A stretch of 15,912 nucleotides of DNA from an uncultured Eubacteriales bacterium (lineage in GTDB: Bacteria; Bacillota; Clostridia; Oscillospirales; CAG-272). The stretch spans positions 1-15,912 of the forward strand of contig URSW01000018.1 of NCBI GenBank assembly GCA_900550625.1. Reading direction: 5' to 3'. This document shows positions 7,762-14,639 of this stretch, piece by piece; the stretch's first letter is position 1; each line of letters starts with the position of its first letter. A program made the position numbers and the translations under genes. The notes beneath the pieces were generated by a model, which saw nothing but the letters and a program-made list of their open reading frames with translations, had not been told where the DNA came from and made no database searches.

Positions 7762-8733
7762 TCACGAAGGGCGCGGAGCGACAAATGATCTGAATGTGCC
7801 TTCGGTACAGTCGCGCGGCACACCGAATCTCGGAATGAGCATCATATTATCGGGCTTCACATTGTACGGAGATTTCGTCGTATACGCGAAACGCACATAC
7901 TTCGATGCTACGGCGACCGCCTCGTCGCTGTAGCTGCCCGCGGGATATGCGAGCGCGTCCACCTGATGTCCCGTAAGCTCCGATATATACGCGACGGATT
8001 CGGACATTTCCTTTTCGAGGCGCGTTATATCCATATTCCCCATCGCGTTATGCGAAACGGTATGGGTCTCAAATCTCACAAGCCCCGACTGCGCCATCTC
8101 GCGTATCTGATCCTCGTTGAGGTACTGAGGCGTACCGATCAGCGATGTCACAAGGAATACCGTGGCACGCCCGCCCTTTTCCTTCAGTATCGGGAACATA
8201 TCCGTATAGTTATCGACGTATCCGTCGTCGAATGTGAGAACGACCGACGGCTTATCGCAGTTTTGAGTATACTCATCCGCGAAAAGATAGGTGTATCCGT
8301 AGGAATTCAGGATATCCATCTGCGCGGCAAAATCCTTCGGACGGACGAACAGATTCACATACGGACTGTACGGCTCGTCCATGATAAGATGGTACATAAG
8401 CACCACGGGGGTATATGTCGGAGTCAGGTCGGGATCGGGCTCGGGATCGGGCTCCGGCACAGGTGCGGGTTTCGGGTCCGGTTCGGGCTCGGGCTCCACA
8501 GTATCCGTAACGGGATCGACATCCGTCTCTCCGGTGCTTTCCGTCGTCTGCGCTGTCTGCGGCGTGCTCCCGGATGTTCCGTCTGTATCCGACGGAAGCG
8601 CCGTGACGACGCTTTCCGTATGATTTGATAAATCCTCCGTTCCCGATGCTCCGTCGAGCTTCCGCAGTGTACAGGACGAGAGCAATGCGGCAAGCGAAAG
8701 TGCGGCTGCCGCCGCCTTGACAAGTTTTTTCAT
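7762..8733 (-). CDS. Lipoprotein polysaccharide deacetylase (NodB/CE4)
   Basis: A 323-residue secreted lipoprotein. The start is ATG 8733, not the ATG 33 nt upstream, because AAAGGAGG sits just before it and the resulting N-terminus (MKKLVKAAAAALSLAALLSSC) is a lipoprotein signal peptide with lipobox LSSC, Cys21. Residues 22-78 are Ser/Thr-rich. Residues 79-104 are an EPDP-type Pro/acidic spacer that could reach through the wall. The CE4 catalytic domain begins near 107 (PVVLMYHLI). It shows TFDDG (167-171, catalytic and metal Asp), HTVSH (224-228, zinc His pair) and AYPAGSYSD (262-270), with PRFGVPRD near the end. It should remove N-acetyl groups from peptidoglycan or an exported N-acetylated glucan, and VLMYHLI recalls PgaB/IcaB-like and YadE-like enzymes; which polymer is not shown. 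It follows the macroglobulin gene by 162 nt on the same strand. Confidence 0.92.
   Translation of the reverse strand: MKKLVKAAAAALSLAALLSSCTLRKLDGASGTEDLSNHTESVVTALPSDTDGTSGSTPQTAQTTESTGETDVDPVTDTVEPEPEPDPKPAPVPEPDPEPDPDLTPTYTPVVLMYHLIMDEPYSPYVNLFVRPKDFAAQMDILNSYGYTYLFADEYTQNCDKPSVVLTFDDGYVDNYTDMFPILKEKGGRATVFLVTSLIGTPQYLNEDQIREMAQSGLVRFETHTVSHNAMGNMDITRLEKEMSESVAYISELTGHQVDALAYPAGSYSDEAVAVASKYVRFAYTTKSPYNVKPDNMMLIPRFGVPRDCTEGTFRSFVAPRPS
8422..8499 (-). repeat. Pro/Glu/Asp repeat-coding tract
   Basis: Near-tandem GAGCCCGATCCC-like 12-mers encode EPDP/EPEP units at residues 79-104 of the deacetylase. All visible units keep the frame. Confidence 0.7.
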
Positions 8734-8766
8734 TTCTCCTCCTTTTGCCGAGGTCTGCGGCGGCAC

Positions 8767-8895
8767 CGCGCAATTCCGATTTACCGTATCTCATGTGCGG
8801 CGCCGCCTTTTAAATACGTTTTAATAATATAATACCATGTAGTTTTATGATATATTTAACGCAGTTGTTAATATTCTGTGTCAGCTTTAAACGGT
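8767..8895 (-). other. AT-rich spacer before the deacetylase gene, candidate promoter
   Basis: The stretch from 8734 to 8895 separates the macroglobulin stop from the deacetylase. It is strikingly AT-rich at 8815-8875. On the minus strand TATTAT (8834-8829) is a fair -10, but the -35 is poor (TTAAAT, 19 nt away). A small dyad GTTAA/TTAAC flanks GCAGTT near 8856-8871. No T-tailed hairpin ends the macroglobulin transcript, so read-through is possible. Confidence 0.35.
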
Positions 8896-11800
8896 TTATT
8901 CGACTTCAAACAAAACCTTGTGAGAGAATGTCTTCATGCCGTCCGAAACGAATACCGCCTCTTCAAGGACATATTCACCGATCTCGGATGCGACAAGGGG
9001 AAGTGTAAAGACGCGGGGCGCATCTTTTCCGATATAGAGAGTGAGTTTTCCGTTGATGCTTGCATCCGCGAACACATTGCCGTCCTCCACAGAAATGTAT
9101 GAGTAGACCGTCTTAAGCGAATTCGGCAAGGCTATTCTGAGCTCTCCGCTCTTTATTTCGGATGCGGAAAGATCGACCGTAAGCACTGCGTCTCCGTATT
9201 GGCTGATGCGATCGGGCAGCGAAAGCGAAATCCCGTAATCCTTTTCATTCTCCCGATCCCCGTCGGGCTTTCTCTCGCAGCAGTATGCGACGCTTATTCC
9301 CTCCGTGGCATCGCTGAGCTTCACCTCGGCATCTCCTCCGGTGGGGACGGGCAGCATGACTGTTTCGAATCCCGACACCTCGATCTTCTTTTTGAAATCA
9401 CCGGATTCAACGGTAACGCTGTATACATCATCATCCGAGGAAACGAGCGCTTTCAGGCAGGCGATCGCCGCAAACGGGAGATACTCGCACGCCGGGTCCT
9501 CATCGATCATGGCACTTACTTTTTCATAAAGCCCGCTGCGGTCAACGAACGACGCGCATACCGCGAGGATCGCGGACCATTCGTCCGACTCGGGAAGGTC
9601 TTTCGCCGTGTCGTACATCTCCGATGCGGTTTTGTATTCGCCGAGCATCGCAAACGAAAGCGAAAGCAGTGCAAAATCTCCGGCATCGGCATCCTCGTCA
9701 TTCTCAAGCAGTGCTTTCAGATAAAGCAGATCGTCGAGCACCGCGCTGCGCTTTGCCGCGCCGATGAGGCAGCTTCTGAGCAGAGCATCGATATCCGACA
9801 CCTCGGATATCGGCCGCGGCGAAAGAGACACCTGAGAAACGGTTTCCGGTGTAAAGTAGAGCGAGAGTGCGGTGAGCACCTCATCCGGCTCGGAATTTTC
9901 GAGCTGTTTGAGCATGAACGAATCGGTATACTTATACAGCTTGATCTGCGGCACTGCACAGTCGTCGCCGAAACCCGAATTGCAAAGCTGTGCGCCGTAT
10001 CTCGCGCCGATCATCGTATCAAAGCGCGGCGACACGTTATTCTTGAGGAATTCGACGAGGTGCTTTGCACGGACCGTGTTTTCCGACGATATCTCAAGCA
10101 TCGCGGGATCGGAGAGCGTCTCTATCACGCCCGCACCGTCGGTCAGTGTGCAGAAGCTTCTTTCCGCGATGCCCTGTGCCGTGCGGATAACGTCCGCCGT
10201 ATAGATGATCTCATCCGTAAGCTCGCCCGCCGACACCTTGATACGGACGGTGTGCTCTCCCGCATCGAGCTTTCCGAAATTCACGGAGACGGGGGTATTC
10301 GTTTTGGCGGACACTCTGCGTGTTTTCTCTCCGTCGAGAGTGAACTCGAACTCCGCGTCAAGGTTTCTTTCACAAACGGCGGATGCGCTTACTGCGAAAT
10401 CGTCCGCAGTCTTTACCTTTTTCGGCGGCTCCGAGCTTATGAAGAAATCAAGCGATGCGTCAACGGAGCTTTCCGTCTTGCCGACGTACATCTCCGCATC
10501 TGCGGCCTGAAGGGTGATACGGTACTCGGTCACGCTGTCGGGAAGCGTGAAGGTCACCTCAGCCTCGCCGTTTTCATCTGTCGTTACCTGACCGAAATAC
10601 GCCGTGTCTCCGAAATTGCCTCTCACCTCTTCCGGACCGCCGCCGCGTCCGCCGCACATTGTTCCGGTCAGGTTGAAATCGCGGTCGGAGGAGAAGGTAT
10701 ACACGGGATAATACACGGGAGCGTAGATTTCGGAAATGATATCCGACCGATCCCAAACGTTTGCGAACACCGCTTCGTTGACCACGCTTACAATCACCGC
10801 CGCACGCCGTCCGCTTCCGTCGCTCTCGGCGGTCTTTATTCTGAGAGTTACCTCATCTCCGGGAGCGTAGGATTTCTTATCGCTTTCGACCGACACGTTA
10901 AGCGTGCGGCTCTCGGGTTTTGCGCTGATAAATACGGGCTTGATCCTGTTGAACACGCCGTCCTTCAGGTAAACGCCGGATACCGTTGAATTCGGGAAGC
11001 AGTCGTCCGCGAATTCGAACGAGAGATCGTCTCCCGCGTCGAGTTTATCCGCCGAAAGTATTCCGTTTGCGGAAACTATCCTTACGACCGTGCCGCCTTC
11101 GACCTTCTTCCTGCCGTCGGCAAGAAGATCTATCTTTGCAGTTTCGCCGTACGAAAGGCCGTAGGATGCAAGACCGCTCTGCATATGGGAGAAAAGATCG
11201 GTGCCGTTTTTTATAACGAATTCATATCCGTAAAGTCCGTATGCAAAGTTGTCCGAGATGTACCATTCACCCTCGGAAAGGATTCCGGTATAGAAGATTT
11301 TTTCGTTCTGACGCTTTATGCCGAAGCCGTAATCCGTCACCTTGATCGGGCGTCCCTCGGTATCGCTGAAGGTCGCGTACAGCTGATAGGAATATGTGAC
11401 GTTGCCTTCGGATTCACGGAGTTCGACCGAATCGGCGGAGAATTCAAGCTTTCCGTCCTCGGTGTCAAAGCTCTTCGAATACACCGTCTGCGAAGAAGTC
11501 GCATAGCCGTATGTCGGCTCGTTTTCCTTTGTGTATTCGTTGTACTCATATCCCGCGAGATATTTCTCCGTCCGTGTTTCCGTGACGGTCAGGGTGACAT
11601 TTGTATCGTACGGAACGTACTTCAGATCGGCTGCACTTACGGATTTTCTGAAGGAATCCATGTCGAGACGCTCGATATCGAGCACATACTCGCCGTCATC
11701 TCCGCTCCAATTTCCGCGGCAGTCACGCCGCAGAACGTGAACGGTCTTTGCGGGGGACTGCGGATATTTTCCGCTCTCCGCGCTTCTCAGATAAACCGGC

Positions 11801-13794
11801 ACATATGCAATCCCCTCGAAGAAATTGCCGAGGTCGGGCACTGCCGAGAAGTGTGCGACTCCGTTTTCGTCGGTAACTGCGGTGATCTCGTCCTCTCCGG
11901 TGCCTGAGAAGGAGAGGCAGACCTTCTTTCCGACCGCCTTCATGCCGGTGATATGAGTAACGGTCACGCCGAATTCAAACGCTTCGCCCTCGGCTGCGTA
12001 ATCGCGCTCCGAGACGATCTCGTATTTATAGTACTCGTTTTCGTAATTTTCGATCTCAAGACTGTGGGAGTTGAGGATAACTCCGTCGTATAAAAACTCG
12101 ACGTAAATGCTGCCCTCAAGATGAGAGTTCAATTCAAACGATGCGGTGAACGCGCCGTTTTCGTCGGGAGTCACTCTGACGCTCTGCTCTGCGGTGCGCG
12201 AATTTCCGATTATGCGGAGTGTGAACACTCCGTCGGCACCGTCGGGAAAGCGCGACATCGGGACGTATCCCCATACGTTCACCTTATCCGTTGGCTTATA
12301 GAGATTTCTGTCGAGGTAAATGTATGTGTTCGGGTAGGTCGCCGTATTGTAGACCTGTGCTCCGACGAAAACGGGGGTGTCGCCGCCGACGACAAGGAAA
12401 TCGCCGCTGTCAGCCTTTGCACCGCTTATCGTCAGTATTCCGTCGCCGTCGGTCGTATATTCCGCCGAACCGAATTCAACGGTCATTTTATCGGTCGGGG
12501 TCTTTCCGTCCTCGATCGCCCACACGAAGATATCTTCCCCGGTCATCGCGGCGTACACCGAGATCGGGTTTATCTGCACCGTCCACTCGAACACGGCAAA
12601 GCGTCCGCAGTACACGCTTGCCGCGTAGTATCCGGTACCGGGATTTTTATCGAGAGTTATCGTGCGGACGCGCGCTGCGACATCGTCGGATTCGGTGAAA
12701 GCGACCTCGCCGAGATCCTCGGCACGGACGTCGCTTGCGCCGGAGATATACTTTTCGAAATCGTCCGCGTCGGCAAAGCGCTTAAGCTTTACCGAGGTGA
12801 CCTCTCCGCTGAAGTTTTCGGTGAAGCTGTAGCGGATCTTTACCGCGTCGTCTGGGCGGTATGTGTTTATTCCGTCCGCACTGAGAAGCTCCGGATAAAT
12901 ACTGCCCTTCATCTCGTTTTTGTAAGTTGAGAAGGTAAACGAATACGGATTCTTCATCTCCGTTCCGTCAGCCGAGATTCTGTCGGAAAGGCTTACGGTA
13001 TACGTCGTGTCCGGTTCCATCGGAGCCGACGGAGTGAAACGCCATACTCTGCCGAGGTGGAGCCACTCGCCCTCAAGCGCGGGAGTTATCACGGTCTCCT
13101 CGGGCAGATTTTCAGCGTCTGGGCAGGAAAGCTCGATCTCGATGACCGCGTTTTCGCTCACCGTCATCGCGCCGGAGGCGGGATACGTTTCGGTCACCGA
13201 AAGCTCGCTCTTCGTCTGAAAAGCCCAGCTGTAGTCGACCTCTTTATTCTTCACATACGAAAGGCTGACGACCGTATTGTCGCCGAGGCTCTTCTTCGGT
13301 GTCACCGTAAACTCATCGCTGCCCGTCTGCTGCACGGTATAGTCGATCGCGGGTTCGAGCATAAGATGACGCTCGACAAGCTCCTTCGATCCGTTCTCGG
13401 TCTTTACGACAAACGAGGTATCCCCGTCTATAAAGCTCGACGAGCTCGACGATGCGGTGACGGACACTATCGAGAAAAGGCTGTCGTCCGGGATATCGTC
13501 CGAGGGCTTATTGTTCGCATTGTCGGGAGCAGTCGTCTCCTGCGGAGGGATATCGTCGGCATCATGAGGCCTCATGAAATGCAGGGTAAGCGGGACTGCG
13601 GCAACGACTATCGCCACGGAAGCCGCGGCGGCAATAATGCGGGTGCGCATTCTGATCCTGTATGCGCGGAAATCCTTTTTGGTTTCGTATTCCGCGATAA
13701 GGCTCTCGTCTATTTCTCCGATCGCGTCGGAAAGTCTGTTCGCGTCTATCTTTTTCATCTTATTTTCCCCGTTTTTGTTTTCCATGTTCTTCAT
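8896..13794 (-). CDS. Membrane-anchored alpha-2-macroglobulin-like protein with anti-sigma-like N-terminus
   Basis: A 1632-residue protein. Residues 1-50 are hydrophilic and predicted cytoplasmic (IDANRLSDAIGEIDESLIAEY), 53-74 form the only membrane helix, and 75-105 are a Pro/Asp linker. The rest is extracellular: a Big_5 Ig-like domain at 198-290 (TYPASGAMTVSENAVIEIEL to YSFTFST), beta-rich macroglobulin domains, and an MG2 signature YLDRNLYKPTDKVNVWGYV near 490-510. Next come a Gly-rich loop CGGRGGG (1047-1053), the A2M signature GQVTTDENGEAEVTFTLPD at about 1068-1086, and a helical part at roughly 1240-1480 replacing the thioester domain. No CxEQ thioester occurs. Typical bacterial versions (YfhM/ECAM) are lipoproteins that trap proteases in the periplasm. 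This one has no lipobox and instead begins like clostridial ECF partner proteins. Start ATG 13794 overlaps the sigma stop (ATGA) with GGAGGG 9 nt upstream; Met13 is an alternative start. An anti-sigma role is inferred. Confidence 0.88.
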   Translation of the reverse strand: MKNMENKNGENKMKKIDANRLSDAIGEIDESLIAEYETKKDFRAYRIRMRTRIIAAAASVAIVVAAVPLTLHFMRPHDADDIPPQETTAPDNANNKPSDDIPDDSLFSIVSVTASSSSSSFIDGDTSFVVKTENGSKELVERHLMLEPAIDYTVQQTGSDEFTVTPKKSLGDNTVVSLSYVKNKEVDYSWAFQTKSELSVTETYPASGAMTVSENAVIEIELSCPDAENLPEETVITPALEGEWLHLGRVWRFTPSAPMEPDTTYTVSLSDRISADGTEMKNPYSFTFSTYKNEMKGSIYPELLSADGINTYRPDDAVKIRYSFTENFSGEVTSVKLKRFADADDFEKYISGASDVRAEDLGEVAFTESDDVAARVRTITLDKNPGTGYYAASVYCGRFAVFEWTVQINPISVYAAMTGEDIFVWAIEDGKTPTDKMTVEFGSAEYTTDGDGILTISGAKADSGDFLVVGGDTPVFVGAQVYNTATYPNTYIYLDRNLYKPTDKVNVWGYVPMSRFPDGADGVFTLRIIGNSRTAEQSVRVTPDENGAFTASFELNSHLEGSIYVEFLYDGVILNSHSLEIENYENEYYKYEIVSERDYAAEGEAFEFGVTVTHITGMKAVGKKVCLSFSGTGEDEITAVTDENGVAHFSAVPDLGNFFEGIAYVPVYLRSAESGKYPQSPAKTVHVLRRDCRGNWSGDDGEYVLDIERLDMDSFRKSVSAADLKYVPYDTNVTLTVTETRTEKYLAGYEYNEYTKENEPTYGYATSSQTVYSKSFDTEDGKLEFSADSVELRESEGNVTYSYQLYATFSDTEGRPIKVTDYGFGIKRQNEKIFYTGILSEGEWYISDNFAYGLYGYEFVIKNGTDLFSHMQSGLASYGLSYGETAKIDLLADGRKKVEGGTVVRIVSANGILSADKLDAGDDLSFEFADDCFPNSTVSGVYLKDGVFNRIKPVFISAKPESRTLNVSVESDKKSYAPGDEVTLRIKTAESDGSGRRAAVIVSVVNEAVFANVWDRSDIISEIYAPVYYPVYTFSSDRDFNLTGTMCGGRGGGPEEVRGNFGDTAYFGQVTTDENGEAEVTFTLPDSVTEYRITLQAADAEMYVGKTESSVDASLDFFISSEPPKKVKTADDFAVSASAVCERNLDAEFEFTLDGEKTRRVSAKTNTPVSVNFGKLDAGEHTVRIKVSAGELTDEIIYTADVIRTAQGIAERSFCTLTDGAGVIETLSDPAMLEISSENTVRAKHLVEFLKNNVSPRFDTMIGARYGAQLCNSGFGDDCAVPQIKLYKYTDSFMLKQLENSEPDEVLTALSLYFTPETVSQVSLSPRPISEVSDIDALLRSCLIGAAKRSAVLDDLLYLKALLENDEDADAGDFALLSLSFAMLGEYKTASEMYDTAKDLPESDEWSAILAVCASFVDRSGLYEKVSAMIDEDPACEYLPFAAIACLKALVSSDDDVYSVTVESGDFKKKIEVSGFETVMLPVPTGGDAEVKLSDATEGISVAYCCERKPDGDRENEKDYGISLSLPDRISQYGDAVLTVDLSASEIKSGELRIALPNSLKTVYSYISVEDGNVFADASINGKLTLYIGKDAPRVFTLPLVASEIGEYVLEEAVFVSDGMKTFSHKVLFEVE

Positions 13795-14357
13795 ACGCTG
13801 TAGCCCTCCATTTCAAGCTCGGCACGCAGCCCCGCCCGCAGGCGGTGCAGGATCGATTTCACCTTTGCCTCGGATGTGCACAGCTCCGATGCAATATCGG
13901 ATACGCTGCGCATGTTCCAATACCTCGCGATAAAAACCGTTCTCTTTTCAAGCGAAAGAGTGCGGAGAAAGCGGTTTATGATCTCCGAAAGAGCCGCACT
14001 GTCCGCCGCCTCCTCCGTCCCGGCTGCCGACGGTGACGGCAAACATTCCTCAAGCTCGCTCAGCGCGACCTCGAATTGGCCTCCGCCGCGCTTACCGGTT
14101 CCCTTTCTCCGCAGGCGGTCGATCGAGAGATTTCTCGTTATCTTTCCGAGATACGCGGACAGACGTTCGGGAATGTGCGGCGGGATCGAATTCCACGCGC
14201 GCATATATGTGTCGTTTACACATTCCTCGGAATCCTCCTCGGAAGAAAGAATGCCGTAGGCTATGCTTCTGCAGTAATTCCCGTATTTTATCTGAACCTG
14301 GACGATCGCGTCTTCCGACCGTTCACGGAACAAATCAAGTATTGCGTTGTCGTCCAT
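13791..14357 (-). CDS. ECF-type RNA polymerase sigma factor
   Basis: A 188-residue extracytoplasmic-function sigma factor directing RNA polymerase to a small regulon. Region 2 spans about residues 20-85: YCRSIAYGILSSEEDSEECVNDTYMRAWNSIPP is the -10-recognising part, followed by LSAYLGKITRNLSIDRLRRK. A Gly/Ser/Ala linker at 86-120 leads to region 4 at about 122-180, whose helix-turn-helix SVSDIASELCTSEAKVKSILHRLRAGL reads the -35. Start ATG 14357 is preferred over ATG 14372 because GGAG lies 6 nt before it, and MDDNAILDLF is the expected N-terminus; the upstream ATG has no ribosome site. The stop overlaps the macroglobulin start by 4 nt, the usual arrangement for a sigma and its membrane anti-sigma. 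An ECF-type promoter precedes it, suggesting autoregulation. Confidence 0.94.
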   Translation of the reverse strand: MDDNAILDLFRERSEDAIVQVQIKYGNYCRSIAYGILSSEEDSEECVNDTYMRAWNSIPPHIPERLSAYLGKITRNLSIDRLRRKGTGKRGGGQFEVALSELEECLPSPSAAGTEEAADSAALSEIINRFLRTLSLEKRTVFIARYWNMRSVSDIASELCTSEAKVKSILHRLRAGLRAELEMEGYSV

Positions 14358-14372
14358 GGATGTCTCCTTCAT

Positions 14373-14486
14373 CTTTAATGCAATACCGCATCAGCCCCGC
14401 ACCATCCGTTCCCGTTTTGCGGACGGCGCACGGACTTTTTCCGCCGAAAGTGCGGAACAAAGTTATGCCGTATAGCCTCTTTCACT
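14373..14486 (-). other. ~120-nt leader of the sigma operon with a hairpin
   Basis: Between the predicted start of transcription near 14480 and ATG 14357 lies an unusually long leader. It contains a perfect 6-bp stem TTCCGC/GCGGAA (14457-14439) around ACTTTCG, and an alternative outer pairing CGCAC/GTGCG. No T-run follows, so it is not an obvious attenuator. Confidence 0.4.
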
Positions 14487-14518
14487 ATTATACACGATAA
14501 AAATTCGCAAAGGTTGCA
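14487..14518 (-). promoter_or_regulatory. ECF-type promoter of the sigma/macroglobulin operon
   Basis: On the minus strand TGCAAC (14518-14513) is followed, 16 nt later, by CGT (14496-14494) and TATAAT (14492-14487). AAC-N16-CGT is the classic layout of ECF promoters such as those of B. subtilis SigW (TGAAAC-N16-CGTA). A perfect -10 for the housekeeping sigma overlaps it, but the hexamer 17 nt upstream of TATAAT (AACCTT) is a poor sigma-A -35. ECF control is therefore the better reading. Confidence 0.7.
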
Positions 14519-14527
14519 CCGAAACGC

Positions 14528-14546
14528 AAATTTTTCCGAAAAATTT
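14528..14546. repeat. AT-rich inverted repeat between divergent promoters
   Basis: AAATTTTT-CCG-AAAAATTT, perfect 8-bp arms, between the sigma promoter (ends 14518) and the fhs -35 (starts 14576). It could be an operator, or a bent/UP-element-like stretch. Confidence 0.45.
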
Positions 14547-14575
14547 TCAATTTTTTTGTTTTGCCCCCCTCCTTA

Positions 14576-14604
14576 TTGAAAAAGCGCGGCTTTTTTGATA
14601 TAAT
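14576..14604 (+). promoter_or_regulatory. Sigma-A promoter of fhs
   Basis: TTGAAA (14576-14581), 17-nt spacer, TATAAT (14599-14604). Transcription should start near 14611, about 30 nt before the fhs ATG, leaving a short leader with GGAGG at 14629-14633. Confidence 0.88.
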
Positions 14605-14639
14605 GAAATCAATAATTCAATCAAAATCCGGAGGAAAAC

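Noticed and set aside
9199..10989. Long plus-strand open frame (596 codons) opposite the macroglobulin gene
   Set aside because: It lies wholly antisense to a protein with clear family signatures. Its translation is Arg/His/Ile-rich with no recognisable motif, as expected from a shadow of GC-rich coding DNA.
13435..13460. GACGAGCTC-like repeats in the macroglobulin gene
   Set aside because: They encode a Ser run (residues 115-120) after the membrane linker. This is low-complexity coding sequence with no sign of a mobile or regulatory repeat.
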